A DNA stretch of 64,000 nucleotides from Alphaproteobacteria bacterium (GCA_009920665.1 RFZL01000001.1:1-64000); one strand, 5' to 3'; counted from the stretch's first letter, positions 52,251 through 63,193 are shown. A program made the numbers and translations. Notes: generated by a model from the sequence alone, not told the origin.

Positions 52251-52982
52251 ATGGATCAGGACAAGCGACTTCATCAGCTGCCGCCGCTCCAGATGCGGCT
52301 CAGCATGCGATCGGACTGCCCCTATATCAGCGGCCGGACGGAACAGCGTGTCGCCGTCGATATCTCGGAAAACCCGACCCTTCACGACGAGTTGGCGAGG
52401 GCCGGGTTCCGGCGGGTTGAAAACTGGGTCTACAAGCCGGTCTGCCCGCAATGCCAGGCCTGCCTTCCCTGGCGGGTTGCCGCCGCGCAATTCAGGCCGG
52501 GCCGTAATTTGTCCCGCATCAAGCGAACGAACCGCGACCTGACACGATCCATCGGCTCGATCCGCCCGACAAATGAGCAATATCAGCTGTTCCTTGCCTA
52601 TATTCGCGGGCGACATCATGACGGTCAGATGGCCAATATGGGACGTGATGATTTCATCGCGATGATCGAGAACAGCCCGATCGAAACATTCGTCGTCAAT
52701 TATCGCGATGATGACGGACGGCTTGTCGGCTCCGTTCTTGCCGATGTGCAGGAAGACGGGCTGAGCGCCGTCTATTCCTTCTTCGATCCGGACCAGGCGG
52801 CGCGCTCACTCGGCACCTTCATGATCCTTGACCTGATTGATTATGCGCAGGAACACGGCATGCCCTGGCTCTATCTCGGCTATTACGTGCCGGGAAGCCA
52901 GAAGATGATGTACAAGGCACGCTTCCAGCCAGCCGAGGTCTTCATCGACGGGCGTTGGCGTCCCTATGACGGGGCCGGCTGA
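52251..52982 (+). CDS. bpt: Aspartate/glutamate leucyltransferase (arginyltransferase-related)
   Basis: DCPYISGRTEQRVAVDIS, CPQCQACLPWRVA, YLGYYVPGSQKMMYKARFQPAE. Confidence 0.94.
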   Translation: MDQDKRLHQLPPLQMRLSMRSDCPYISGRTEQRVAVDISENPTLHDELARAGFRRVENWVYKPVCPQCQACLPWRVAAAQFRPGRNLSRIKRTNRDLTRSIGSIRPTNEQYQLFLAYIRGRHHDGQMANMGRDDFIAMIENSPIETFVVNYRDDDGRLVGSVLADVQEDGLSAVYSFFDPDQAARSLGTFMILDLIDYAQEHGMPWLYLGYYVPGSQKMMYKARFQPAEVFIDGRWRPYDGAG

Positions 52983-53018
52983 CCCCGCCTCCGATCGGCG
53001 CATCATTCAGGCAGACTT

Positions 53019-55241
53019 TCAGGTGAACCGCGCCGGACGCGGAAATCCTGTCGGCGGCATCTTGCCGGCACCGGCGCGCTTGCCAAGCCAGTTTGTCAGA
53101 TCGGTTTCGGTGCGGGTACGCCCGCCGCCGGCCTTCCATGACAGGCCCTTTTCGGAACTGTAGACGGTCACATCGGCGAGCCCGCCATCCTTGAAACGCT
53201 GCAGGATGACACCCTTGCCACGGGTCATTTCCGGCACTTCGGCCAGCGGGAAAACCAGAAGCTTGCGATTGACCCCGACGGTGGCAACCATATCGCCATC
53301 AGCGACGCAGCAGGCGACCGCCCGTGCCGTGCCGGAGATGTTCAGCACCTGCTTGCCGGAGCGTGTCTGCGCCAGCGCCGCCTCGGTCGGCACGACAAGG
53401 CCGTGACCGGTGCTGGCAGCTACAAGAAGCCTCTGGCCTTCAGCCTTCAGCAGGCGCACGATATCGACGTCGGCGGGAAGATCGACCATCAGGCTGACCG
53501 GCTCACCAAAGCCACGCCCACGCGGCAGCTTGTCACCGGACAGCGTGTAGAAGCGCCCATTCTCGGCAAACAGCAGGATCTTGTCCGTCGTCTCGGCATG
53601 AAGGACAAAGGCCGGGCCATCGCCCTCCTTGTATTTGAACTCGGAATCAAGCTCCTGATGTCCTTTCATGGCGCGGATCCATCCCTTTTCTGAGCAGATC
53701 ACGGTGATCGGCTCACGCTCCACGAGGATCTCGGCGGCATCAAGGTCGATCTCCGGCGCCTCCGCGCAATCAGTGCGACGGTTGTCGGACGACACAAAGC
53801 TTGCCTTCATCTCGCGGATTTCGGCTGTGATCCGCTGCCATTGCAGCGACTCATCGCCGACAAGCGCGGCAAGCTCCTCCCGTTCGGCGATCAGGCTGTC
53901 GCGTTCGGCCTTCAGGGCCATTTCCTCAAGCCGGCGCAATGAGCGCAGCCGCATGTCGAGGATCGCCGTTGCCTGTGCGTCGGTCAACGAGAAGCGTTCG
54001 ATCAGGCTGGCCCGCGGATTGTCAGCCTCGCGGATGATGGCGATCACCTCGTCAAGATTGAGGAATACCACGAGATAGCCTTCCAGCACCTCCAACCTCG
54101 CCTCGATCTTGCCAATGCGGAAATTCGAGCGTCTGACCAGCACGACGCGACGATGCGCCAGCCAGGCATTCAACGCCTCGCGAAGCGTCATCACGCCGGG
54201 GCGCCCGTCGGCGTCGAGAACGTTCAGGTTCAGCGGCACCCGGCTTTCAAGATCGGTCAGCTTGAACAGGCTCTCCATCACAACCTCGGGCTCGAGACGC
54301 CGTGACTTCGGCTCCAGAACGATCCGGATATCCTCGGCTGATTCGTCCCGGATATCGGCAAGAAACGGCAGCTTCTTGGCCTGCAGCATGTCCGCCATCC
54401 GTTCGATCAGGCGGGATTTCTGCACCTGATAGGGAATTTCGGTGACGGCAATCTGCCAGCCACCCCCCTTTTCCTTCTCCACCGACCAGCGGGCCCGCAC
54501 CCGAAACCCGCCACGACCGGTGGCGTAGGCCTCGCGGATGGTGTCGACCGGCTCAACCAGCACCCCTCCAGTGGGAAAATCAGGGCCGCGGACATATTGC
54601 AGCAACGTGTCGACCGAGGCATTCGGGTGCTTGATCAGGTGCAGCGCGGCATCGGCAAGTTCGATGATGTTGTGCGGCGGGATTGAGGTCGCCATGCCAA
54701 CGGCGATCCCCTGCGCGCCATTTGCCAGAAGGTTCGGGATTCCCGCCGGCAACAGGCTCGGCTCCTCGGACTCACCGTCATAGGTCGGCCGGAAATCGAC
54801 CGTGTCCTCGTCGATGCCGTCAAGAAGACGCTGCGCCACCTCGGTCATCCGTGCCTCGGTATAGCGCATCGCGGCGGCGTTATCGCCATCGATATTGCCG
54901 AAATTGCCCTGCCCGTCGACCAGCCGGTAGCGCATCGCGAATTCCTGCGCCAGGCGCACCATCGCGTCATAGATCGCGGCATCACCATGCGGGTGGAACT
55001 TACCCATGACGTCGCCGACCACCCGCGCCGATTTCTTGAACCCCTGATCGGGATCGAGGCGAAGCTGGCGCATGGCGTAGAGAAGCCGGCGATGCACCGG
55101 CTTCAGCCCGTCACGGACATCGGGGAGCGAGCGCGAGGTAATGGTCGACAGCGCATAGGCGAGATAGCGTTCGCTCAACGCCTCCGAGAACGCCGTATTG
55201 ACGATCCGGCCATCATCCTCGACTGTCACGTCATCGCTCAT
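53019..55241 (-). CDS. parC: DNA topoisomerase IV subunit A
   Basis: LPDVRDGLKPVHRRLLYAMRQL, FHPHGDAAIYDAMVRLAQ, AAAMRYTEARMT. Confidence 0.96.
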   Translation of the reverse strand: MSDDVTVEDDGRIVNTAFSEALSERYLAYALSTITSRSLPDVRDGLKPVHRRLLYAMRQLRLDPDQGFKKSARVVGDVMGKFHPHGDAAIYDAMVRLAQEFAMRYRLVDGQGNFGNIDGDNAAAMRYTEARMTEVAQRLLDGIDEDTVDFRPTYDGESEEPSLLPAGIPNLLANGAQGIAVGMATSIPPHNIIELADAALHLIKHPNASVDTLLQYVRGPDFPTGGVLVEPVDTIREAYATGRGGFRVRARWSVEKEKGGGWQIAVTEIPYQVQKSRLIERMADMLQAKKLPFLADIRDESAEDIRIVLEPKSRRLEPEVVMESLFKLTDLESRVPLNLNVLDADGRPGVMTLREALNAWLAHRRVVLVRRSNFRIGKIEARLEVLEGYLVVFLNLDEVIAIIREADNPRASLIERFSLTDAQATAILDMRLRSLRRLEEMALKAERDSLIAEREELAALVGDESLQWQRITAEIREMKASFVSSDNRRTDCAEAPEIDLDAAEILVEREPITVICSEKGWIRAMKGHQELDSEFKYKEGDGPAFVLHAETTDKILLFAENGRFYTLSGDKLPRGRGFGEPVSLMVDLPADVDIVRLLKAEGQRLLVAASTGHGLVVPTEAALAQTRSGKQVLNISGTARAVACCVADGDMVATVGVNRKLLVFPLAEVPEMTRGKGVILQRFKDGGLADVTVYSSEKGLSWKAGGGRTRTETDLTNWLGKRAGAGKMPPTGFPRPARFT

Positions 55242-55275
55242 CTGCGGTCCACTCCTCGATTACATTTTCACGGCC

Positions 55276-55309
55276 ACAATGCCGGGACTCGGACAATGCC
55301 AGGACCCGG
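55276..55309. repeat. Imperfect 17-bp tandem duplication between parC and recO
   Basis: ACAATGCCGGGACTCGG / ACAATGCCAGGACCCGG. Confidence 0.85.
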
Positions 55310-55350
55310 ACACCGGGCCGACATGTCACATTACCAGGATATGGGCGGTT

Positions 55351-56097
55351 TTATAGCGTGGAACCCCCATATAGGCCAGCCACCATATCGGCCAGTCGAC
55401 GCCGCTGCGGGGGCAGATCGACATGGTAGGACGCGAACACCCGGCGCTCCAGAAAATGCCCGGTCAGCGCCAGGCCGGCATCAAAATCATGGCGGTTGCA
55501 GGCGACACCGCCAAGAAAGCGGGGCAGAGCCAGCATGCGGCCGGCGAACTCACCAGCCTCCCCCTCGGCGACAGCGCGTCCTGATTTCGGGCTGACATGG
55601 GCCAGCCTGCCGGTCTGTCCGGTCACGGCGCAATGTTCCAGATCAAGGCTGAACCCGACCGATTGCAACAGGCCAAGCTCCCAGCGGATATAGCCTTCAA
55701 GCCAGCGATTGTCAGGATCCTCGATCCGCAGAAGCTGCAGCAGCGCCCCGGTGGCCTCGAACAGCACCGGTTGCGCCTCGCGTTCGGGAAGGCTGCCATC
55801 CAGCAACGCGCAGGCCGCGGCAATGGCGGCAAGTCGCAGCGGATCATCAAGAAGCAGCGCCGTTACCGGCTCGTCAAGCTCGATCGAGAATTGACCAAGC
55901 TGTTCCGACAGGCGGGCGCGCCAGCTGGCACGGACCAGATTGCCGGGCTGCAGGACGCCGCGCATCCTTGCCGAGCTGGCCCCGCGGACAAGACCGGCAT
56001 GGCGTCCCTGTGTCGGTGTCAGAAGACTGACAAGCGCGCTGTTCTCGCCATAGGGACGCACCGATAGAACCAGTGCCTCCTCAACCCATTCAGGCAT
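55351..56097 (-). CDS. recO: DNA repair protein RecO
   Basis: MPEWVEEALVLSVRPYGENSALVSLLTPTQGRHAGLVRG. Confidence 0.95.
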   Translation of the reverse strand: MPEWVEEALVLSVRPYGENSALVSLLTPTQGRHAGLVRGASSARMRGVLQPGNLVRASWRARLSEQLGQFSIELDEPVTALLLDDPLRLAAIAAACALLDGSLPEREAQPVLFEATGALLQLLRIEDPDNRWLEGYIRWELGLLQSVGFSLDLEHCAVTGQTGRLAHVSPKSGRAVAEGEAGEFAGRMLALPRFLGGVACNRHDFDAGLALTGHFLERRVFASYHVDLPPQRRRLADMVAGLYGGSTL

Positions 56098-57025
56098 TAT
56101 AATCGAGGTCCCAGACCGAATAGCGGGCGGCGTCATCCATCCAGTCCTTGCGCACCTTGACGTGGCTCATCAGATGGATGCGCCGTCCAAGCGCCTCTTC
56201 AAGTTCGATTCGCGCCGCCATCCCGATCCGCCGGATGGTCGCCCCCCGCTTGCCAAGGATGATCCCGCGATGGCCCTCACGCGCCACATAGATCGACAGG
56301 CGCACAGTGGCGCTGCCATCATCCAGCTCTTCCCATTTCTCGGTCTCGACCGTCAGCTGGTAGGGAAGCTCCTGATGCAGATTGAGGAACAGCTTCTCGC
56401 GCATGATTTCGGCCGCCAGCAGCCGCATCGGCATATCCGACAGATCATCCGGATCGAACAGATACGGGCCCGGCGGCATCCTGCCGGCCAGCCAGTCCCG
56501 CAGATCGTCGATGCCGTTGCCGGTGGTGGCTGACACCATGAAAACACGCTCGAACTCGCACATCCGCGACAACTCGTCAGCACGCTCCAGCAGCCGCTCC
56601 TGTGGGGCCAGATCGATCTTGTTCAGCACCAGCGACGCGCGGCGGCCCGATTGTGCCAACTCCTCGACAATGCGTGCCGTATCCTCGTCGATCTCGCGCC
56701 TTGCGCAATCATGGAGAAGCAGCAGCACATCGCCATCCTCGGCGCCTTTCCAGGCCGCGCTGACCATGGCGCGGTCAAGCCGGCGCTTTGGCTGAAAGAT
56801 GCCGGGCGTGTCGATGAAGATGATCTGCGACGCACCCTCCATGGCAATGCCGCGGACACGTGATCGCGTCGTCTGCACCTTTGGCGTCACGATGGATACC
56901 TTGGTGCCGACCATGGCGTTCATCAGAGTCGATTTGCCGGCATTCGGCGCACCAATCAGGGCGACAAACCCGGCGCGTGTACCGATATCCGCATCGTCAG
57001 TCATCGCCGTGCCCCCCACTTTCAA
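56090..57025 (-). CDS. era: GTPase Era
   Basis: VALIGAPNAGKSTLMNAMVGTKVSIVTPKVQTTR, KH-domain GKRGATIRRIG. Confidence 0.97.
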   Translation of the reverse strand: MKVGGTAMTDDADIGTRAGFVALIGAPNAGKSTLMNAMVGTKVSIVTPKVQTTRSRVRGIAMEGASQIIFIDTPGIFQPKRRLDRAMVSAAWKGAEDGDVLLLLHDCARREIDEDTARIVEELAQSGRRASLVLNKIDLAPQERLLERADELSRMCEFERVFMVSATTGNGIDDLRDWLAGRMPPGPYLFDPDDLSDMPMRLLAAEIMREKLFLNLHQELPYQLTVETEKWEELDDGSATVRLSIYVAREGHRGIILGKRGATIRRIGMAARIELEEALGRRIHLMSHVKVRKDWMDDAARYSVWDLDYNA

Positions 57026-57755
57026 TCACCGCCAGAAGTCGTGCCGCGGCGCGTTGCTCGGCCTGTTTGCGCGACCCGGCACTTGCCTCGATTTCGGCAA
57101 AGCCATCGATTGAGACAGCATAGGTCATTTCTGGCGCGTGGTCGGGGCCGCTTCGCGTCACAAGCCGGTAATGCGGCAGGGCAACGCCCCTGCTCATGGC
57201 GAATTCCTGAAGACGTGATTTGGCATCCTTGTCATCCTTTGCGGGCGCATCCGCATCGATTTGCCAGTACGTCATGACCAGCTCCCGCACGGGCGCCATG
57301 CCACCATCAAGATAGATCGCCGCCACCAGGCTTTCGACAACATCGGACAGGATCGACTCATTGGCCGTGACATCCATGCCGCTCTGCACCCTGATATGCG
57401 CCGCCAGGCCCAGCTTGCGTGCCACATCGGCCAGGGTGGACTGCCGTGCCGCAGCGTGAAAGCGAAGCGACAACCCGCCTTCATCATCCTCCGGATGGGC
57501 AGCGTGAAAATGCGTTGCCAGGACAAGCCCCAGAACGCGATCACCGAGAAACTCCAGCCTTTCATAGGTGACGCCCTGCACCTTCGCGCTGGAATGTGTG
57601 AGCGCCTCGACCAGCAGATCGCGGTCCGCAAAACTGTGCCCGATAGTGGCCTCAAGCCCGGACAGATCCTTGTCCTGCGCGCGCAAGCCGGTCAAGTAAT
57701 CCCATCCCCGATACGGCCATAGCGGATCGCGAAGGGCCATTTCCAGACCTGCCAC
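56997..57755 (-). CDS. rnc: Ribonuclease III (start may be further downstream)
   Basis: YERLEFLGDRVLGLVLA signature, C-terminal dsRBD. Confidence 0.95.
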   Translation of the reverse strand: MAGLEMALRDPLWPYRGWDYLTGLRAQDKDLSGLEATIGHSFADRDLLVEALTHSSAKVQGVTYERLEFLGDRVLGLVLATHFHAAHPEDDEGGLSLRFHAAARQSTLADVARKLGLAAHIRVQSGMDVTANESILSDVVESLVAAIYLDGGMAPVRELVMTYWQIDADAPAKDDKDAKSRLQEFAMSRGVALPHYRLVTRSGPDHAPEMTYAVSIDGFAEIEASAGSRKQAEQRAAARLLAVIESGGHGDD

Positions 57756-58435
57756 CAGCGCGACGTGCCATTGTGGCTGAAGAACAGGAACTGCGCCTTG
57801 CCAATCAGGTTCTCGAACGGGACCATCCCGACAGACGGTGTGCGGCTGTCATTCGAATTGTCGCGATTGTCACCCATCATGAAGAAATGTCCGGCGGGAA
57901 CGACATAGGTGCGGGTATTGTCGAGCATGCCGCCATCGGTCATCTCGCGAATGTGATGCATGCTGCCTTCCGGCATGGTTTCGACGTAGTCATCATATTT
58001 CATCACCCTGACGCCATCGGTAGCGGTGCCGATATCGGCATGCTGGCGCCGCACGGCTTTATTATTGATGTGCAATATGCCACCGCGCACAGAGATTTCA
58101 TCGCCGGGAAGGCCGACCACGCGCTTGATAAAGGCCACCGATTCATTTTTCGGTTGCCGGAACACGACAACGTCCCCGCGATCCGGCTCATCCCCGAAGA
58201 TGCGGCCGTCAAACGGCACAAGGCCAAGCGGCAGCGAATAGCGGGAATAGCCATAGGAAAATTTCGAAACGAACAGATAATCACCGACTTTCAGCGTCGG
58301 AATCATCGATCCGGAGGGGATGTTGAAGGGTTCAAACAGAAGCGTGCGGAAGCACAGCGCCAATGCGCCAGCGATGATGATGGTACGGAATGGCTCGAAG
58401 CTCTTGTCTTTTTTCTTCGTACTCATACGGCTCAA
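57692..58435 (-). CDS. lepB: Signal peptidase I
   Basis: PSGSMIPTLKVGDYLFVSKFSYGYS, GDVVVFRQPKNESVAFIKRVVGLPGDEI, GDNRDNSNDSR. Confidence 0.97.
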   Translation of the reverse strand: MSRMSTKKKDKSFEPFRTIIIAGALALCFRTLLFEPFNIPSGSMIPTLKVGDYLFVSKFSYGYSRYSLPLGLVPFDGRIFGDEPDRGDVVVFRQPKNESVAFIKRVVGLPGDEISVRGGILHINNKAVRRQHADIGTATDGVRVMKYDDYVETMPEGSMHHIREMTDGGMLDNTRTYVVPAGHFFMMGDNRDNSNDSRTPSVGMVPFENLIGKAQFLFFSHNGTSRWWQVWKWPFAIRYGRIGDGIT

Positions 58436-58481
58436 CCGGGTCCCGTTTCAATTATATAACTTGCTGTCATGCAACTTGCTG

Positions 58482-58886
58482 TCATGGTAACTGTCTTTGC
58501 GCCGAAATCACGACAAAGGCGACCGCATAGGGCGGCTCGTCGCTGATCGACAGGCTGGCCGTCGCGTTATACCCCCGAGGTGTCAGCCTCTCAAGCGCCG
58601 TTTTGCACCGCCCGGTCAGCAGCAGTTCGGGCGCGCCGCCAGCACGATTGGCAATTTCGGCGTCACGCCAGCCCATGCCATCGATACCTGACCCGCTCAA
58701 CGCCTTGTAAACAGCCTCTTTGGCGGCAAAACGTTTGGCGAAATACAGACCCGGCTCCCCGCGCAAATCCGCGGCAGCGCGCTCGGCATCGGTGAATATG
58801 CGGTCAAGGAACCGGTCACCGAAACGCGCAATCGAACTGTTGATCCGGCGCGCATCGACAATATCTGTCCCGATACCGAGGATCAC
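58482..58886 (-). CDS. acpS: Holo-[acyl-carrier-protein] synthase
   Basis: [28 protein letters not shown]. Confidence 0.96.
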   Translation of the reverse strand: MILGIGTDIVDARRINSSIARFGDRFLDRIFTDAERAAADLRGEPGLYFAKRFAAKEAVYKALSGSGIDGMGWRDAEIANRAGGAPELLLTGRCKTALERLTPRGYNATASLSISDEPPYAVAFVVISAQRQLP

Positions 58887-59617
58887 GGGGTACGCGCCTC
58901 ATCCATCAAACGGCGCATCCTGCCAATGGCCGCATCAAACCCGACAAACAGGCTCTCGCCCATCAGGAAATGTCCGATATTCAGCTCATGCATTTGCGGA
59001 ATAGCGGCGATGGCGCCAACCGTGTCGTAATCAAGCCCGTGCCCGGCATGGCATTCCAGCCCCAGCGAGTCGGCAAGCGCCGCCGCCTCGGCAATGCGCG
59101 CCAGCTCGGACGCGCGTGATGCGGCATCATGGCAATAGCGGCCGGTGTGAAGCTCGACAATATCCGCGCCAACCGCGGCGGCAGCGCGAATTTCAGCCTC
59201 GCTTGCCTCGATGAACAGCGACAGTCTGATCCCGTCATCCCTGATCCGGTTGAAAAACGGCGTCAGTTCGGCTTCACGGCCGGCGACGGCAAGCCCGCCC
59301 TCGGTCGTCACTTCCTCGCGGCGTTCCGGCACGATACAGGCAGCGTTAGGACGGACCTCGCAAGCGATATCAACCATTTCTCCGGTTGCCGCCATCTCGA
59401 AATTCAGTGGCAGGGAAATGGCGTCTTTCAAGGCGCGGATGTCCGCGTCGCGGATATGGCGCCGGTCTTCGCGAAGATGCGCCGTGATGCCGTCGGCACC
59501 TGCCGCCTGCGCCGCCAACGCGGCACGTACGGGGTCCGGATTGTCACCGCCACGGGCATTGCGAAGGGTCGCAACATGATCAATGTTCACGCCAAGGCGA
59601 AGGGTGTTTTGGTTCAT
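58883..59617 (-). CDS. pdxJ: Pyridoxine 5'-phosphate synthase
   Basis: [44 protein letters not shown]. Confidence 0.97.
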   Translation of the reverse strand: MNQNTLRLGVNIDHVATLRNARGGDNPDPVRAALAAQAAGADGITAHLREDRRHIRDADIRALKDAISLPLNFEMAATGEMVDIACEVRPNAACIVPERREEVTTEGGLAVAGREAELTPFFNRIRDDGIRLSLFIEASEAEIRAAAAVGADIVELHTGRYCHDAASRASELARIAEAAALADSLGLECHAGHGLDYDTVGAIAAIPQMHELNIGHFLMGESLFVGFDAAIGRMRRLMDEARTP

Positions 59618-60306
59618 TGGCCAGTCTCGCTTTTCCCTTTTCCGGGGGGCTTCGCATTGCCGGTTTCATTTGCTTCAGGTCTGTTGCCCACAGATCCAGC
59701 GTCAGCTGTCCCAGTCTGCCTGTTGTCATTCTCCGGCGACAGACCGGCCCGCCGCAGACGCGCCGCCGCCAGACGCTTCACGCGATGCCGACGCCAGCCG
59801 TCTACCGCCCAGTAGGTCAAGCCGAAGCCGGCAAACCACGCAATCGTGCCGAGGAAAAGACAGCCGACAATGATCGGCGTGAACAGCGCCCCGATCAAGG
59901 CGGCCGGGTCGGCGATAAAGGCCGCCATAAAGGAGGGAAGCGTGTCACCGATCGATTTTACCGAACCACCGAACTCGGTGATGATGAAGGCGCCAACCCG
60001 GTAATCAACGTAGAAGAACAGCGGAAATGTCCATGGATTGCCGATGAAAGTGGCAAACAGGCACGCCAGAAGATTGCCCCGGGTCAGATAGGCAAGCATC
60101 ATCCCGACCAGAAGGTGCAATCCCAGAAACGGGGTGAAGGAGACCGCAACGCCCCAGGCCGCGCCGATGGCAATCGACAGGGTTGATCCCGGCATCCGCT
60201 TGATACGCTGGATCAGGTAGGAAAACAGACGTCCAAAACCCCTTGCCGGCCAGACGATACTGCGGACCCGGTCAAACCTGGATTGGGCGCGACGGCGTTT
60301 GAACAT
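59614..60306 (-). CDS. DUF2062 family membrane protein
   Basis: [52 protein letters not shown]. Confidence 0.9.
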   Translation of the reverse strand: MFKRRRAQSRFDRVRSIVWPARGFGRLFSYLIQRIKRMPGSTLSIAIGAAWGVAVSFTPFLGLHLLVGMMLAYLTRGNLLACLFATFIGNPWTFPLFFYVDYRVGAFIITEFGGSVKSIGDTLPSFMAAFIADPAALIGALFTPIIVGCLFLGTIAWFAGFGLTYWAVDGWRRHRVKRLAAARLRRAGLSPENDNRQTGTADAGSVGNRPEANETGNAKPPGKGKSETGQ

Positions 60307-60378
60307 GGGGGTCCCGATTGATTAAGGTGGTTATCGCCGGTTCTCACAAACGGCGATCAGGCAGAAATGGCATCCGGC

Positions 60379-62526
60379 TCACAGGCTGTCGGCGCGTTCC
60401 ACGCTCTCTACATATTTGTTCGCCTGCAGAACCGCAATAATGGCCCGCATATGTTCAACGTCTTTAACTTCCAGGTCCAGTTCAAAACGGAAGAAATCGG
60501 GGTTGCGGTCAGCCAGGTGGATATTCGAGATGTTTCCGCCCTGCTGGCTGATTACCGTGGCAAGCGACGCCAGTGATCCGGGCTCGTTCGTCAGCACTGT
60601 ATTCAACCGGCCACTGACACGGCGCAGGCTGTCCTTGTCCCATGAAACATCCAGCCACAGTTCCGGCGCGTCGGAAAACTTGCTGAGGGTCGAGCATCCG
60701 ACCTTGTGGACGGTAATCCCCTTGCCGGTCGTGAAAATACCGACAATGGCCTCACCCGGCAGCGGATGGCAGCATCGTGCGATGGTCACGGCGGTGCCGG
60801 CATCATCACCGTCAATTTTCAGTTTCGGATGTCTGGGGGTCTCGCGCTTGCGACCCTTCCGCCCCCTGCTGTCATCGACAACAATGTCCGGGTGCAGCCG
60901 TTCAAGAACACGGATCGGTTGCAATCTGTCCTCACCAACAAGCGCAAACACCTCTTCAACCCTGGTAACACCGAACGCCGACAGCGACTGTTCGAGCGCA
61001 CGGCTACGAAATGGACGGTCATGTTCGCGGAATGTTTTTTCGATCAGCGCCCGGCCAATGCGGCTGAATTCCGTCACCCGCTGCGCGCGGTGGAACCGGC
61101 GGATGGCCGATTTCGCGCGGCCAGTCTTGACAAAACTTTCCCATTCCGCGCGCGGCTTTGCCTGATTTGACGTCAGGATATCGATCTGGTCACCATTCTG
61201 GAGTTCGGTGGCCAGTTGCCGGGTCTTACCATTGATTCGAACACCGACACAGGTCTCGCCAATCTGCGTATGCACCGCATAGGCGAAATCCACCGCCGTA
61301 GCCCCGCGTGGCAGGGCGATCAGATCACCGCGCGGCGTGAAGCAAAATACCTGATCATGATAGAGATCCATCTTGGTATGTTCGAGAAATTCATCGGCGC
61401 CGGCATCCTCGTCGAGCAGACCGACAAGCTCCTGCACCCACTTGTATTTACGCGGGCTGGTATCCTGCTTTCCATCCTTGTAGTGCCAGTGCGCGGCAAC
61501 GCCATGTTCGGCGACCCGGTGCATCTCGGGCGTCCGGATCTGAACCTCGATCCGGTGGTTCTGCGGGCCGAGGAGTCCGGTATGAAGCGACCGGTATCCA
61601 TTCCTCTTCGGGGTTGAGATATAATCCTTGAACCGGCCCATCACCGTTGGGTAATTCTGATGCAGCTGGCCAAGCCCGCGATAGCACTCCTCAACGGTGG
61701 GAACCAGAACCCGAAAGGCGACGATGTCGGCCAGCTGATCCATCGTGACAGCCTTTGTCTGCATCTTCCGCCAGATGGAATAGGGTGATTTGAGGCGGCC
61801 GGTGACACTGCATTCGATACCAATCTGCTCCAGCGTCGCCTGCAATTCGACCGAAATCGTGGGAATGGTGATTTCCGCTTCGGAGGTCAGGAATTCGAGC
61901 CTTGTCAGAATGCTCTGGCGCATGTCGCCATTCAGCACCTCGAACGCGCTGTCCTCAAGCTCGGTCTGAATCTTTGTCAGCCCGATCCGTTCGGCAAGCG
62001 GCGCATATATATCCATCGTCTCGCGCGCGATCCTGACCTGCTTCTCCGGCTTCGGGATGAAGGACAGCGTGCGCATGTTGTGTGTACGGTCGGCCAGTTT
62101 GACCAGCAGCACCCGCACATCCTCGCTCATTGCCAAAAGCAGCTTGCGAAAATTCTCGGCCTGGGCGCTGCTTGGCAGCGTCTTGATCGCAAGCCGGCTC
62201 AGCTTGGTCACACCATCGACAAGCTGCGCCACGTCACCACCAAATTCACCGTCAAGGGTCTGCAACGTTACATCGCAATCCTCGACAGTGTCATGAAGCA
62301 GCGCCGTAATGATGCTCTCTTCGTCGAGATGCATATCCAGCAGAATATTGGCCACGGCTATCGGATGGGTGAAATAGGGCTCGCCGGAGGCGCGCATCTG
62401 GCCGTCATGCGCCTTGCGGCCGAATTCAAACGCCCGCAGCAATCGGTCGGCATCGACCGCCGCGTGGTAGGCACGCATTTTTTCAATAATGGGATCAGCC
62501 GTTCCGATCATCGCCCCGTCGACCAT
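60379..62526 (-). CDS. Bifunctional (p)ppGpp synthetase/hydrolase RelA/SpoT
   Basis: HD domain ALLHDTVEDCDVTL, synthetase GRFKDYISTPKRNGYRSLHT, TGS and ACT domains. Confidence 0.96.
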   Translation of the reverse strand: MVDGAMIGTADPIIEKMRAYHAAVDADRLLRAFEFGRKAHDGQMRASGEPYFTHPIAVANILLDMHLDEESIITALLHDTVEDCDVTLQTLDGEFGGDVAQLVDGVTKLSRLAIKTLPSSAQAENFRKLLLAMSEDVRVLLVKLADRTHNMRTLSFIPKPEKQVRIARETMDIYAPLAERIGLTKIQTELEDSAFEVLNGDMRQSILTRLEFLTSEAEITIPTISVELQATLEQIGIECSVTGRLKSPYSIWRKMQTKAVTMDQLADIVAFRVLVPTVEECYRGLGQLHQNYPTVMGRFKDYISTPKRNGYRSLHTGLLGPQNHRIEVQIRTPEMHRVAEHGVAAHWHYKDGKQDTSPRKYKWVQELVGLLDEDAGADEFLEHTKMDLYHDQVFCFTPRGDLIALPRGATAVDFAYAVHTQIGETCVGVRINGKTRQLATELQNGDQIDILTSNQAKPRAEWESFVKTGRAKSAIRRFHRAQRVTEFSRIGRALIEKTFREHDRPFRSRALEQSLSAFGVTRVEEVFALVGEDRLQPIRVLERLHPDIVVDDSRGRKGRKRETPRHPKLKIDGDDAGTAVTIARCCHPLPGEAIVGIFTTGKGITVHKVGCSTLSKFSDAPELWLDVSWDKDSLRRVSGRLNTVLTNEPGSLASLATVISQQGGNISNIHLADRNPDFFRFELDLEVKDVEHMRAIIAVLQANKYVESVERADSL

Positions 62527-62574
62527 TGCAGCGCCGGCAAAACGCTGTGATCGCGCATGTCCGGCGTTCGAGGC

Positions 62575-62982
62575 TTAATCTTCGCCTGTCACCTGTGACA
62601 GGTCAACATCCTCAAATCCGGGCTCACTGTCAGTGGCCGTGCTGACATGCATGCCGGCCTCGGCGCCCTCGGCCTCGCTGTAGTCGCCGATCATTTCCGA
62701 AAGATCCACATCGACACCCGCCTCGCCCTCGACAAGCATCTCGGGCTCTTCCTGCGCGGAAAGTCGCTGCAGCTTTTTCACGATGCCTTCATTGAGCCCG
62801 CCAAAATCGACCGACTCGGCCGCGATTTCACGAAGCGCAATCACCGGATTCTTGTCATTGTCACGCTCAAGGGTCGGCAGGTCACCCTTCATGATGCCCC
62901 GTGCCCGCTGCGCGGCCGTCATCACGAGATCAAACCTGTTGGGGATTTTCTCGATACAGTCTTCTACGGTTACACGTGCCAT
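62575..62982 (-). CDS. rpoZ: DNA-directed RNA polymerase omega subunit with acidic C-terminal extension
   Basis: [30 protein letters not shown]...[14 protein letters not shown]. Confidence 0.96.
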   Translation of the reverse strand: MARVTVEDCIEKIPNRFDLVMTAAQRARGIMKGDLPTLERDNDKNPVIALREIAAESVDFGGLNEGIVKKLQRLSAQEEPEMLVEGEAGVDVDLSEMIGDYSEAEGAEAGMHVSTATDSEPGFEDVDLSQVTGED

Positions 62983-63127
62983 GCTGGTCTCCCGTCTTCG
63001 CGCCGGACCCGCACCATCGAGACGAAAACGCATCGTGGGACAGGTCGGCAGCACCCGGTGTTTGAAACAGATCGGTGATGTAACGCAAATCAGGCCGGCG
63101 TGCAAGTCGAACTGTGCGATCTGCCCG

Positions 63128-63192
63128 CCTGACTCCGGGGCCTGACTCCGGGGCCTGATCGCGGGGCCTGATCGCGGGGCCTGATCCCGGGG
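63128..63192. repeat. 13-bp tandem repeat, 5 units, immediately 3' of folK
   Basis: cctgactccgggg x2, cctgatcgcgggg x2, cctgatcccgggg x1. Confidence 0.97.
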
Positions 63193-63193
63193 C

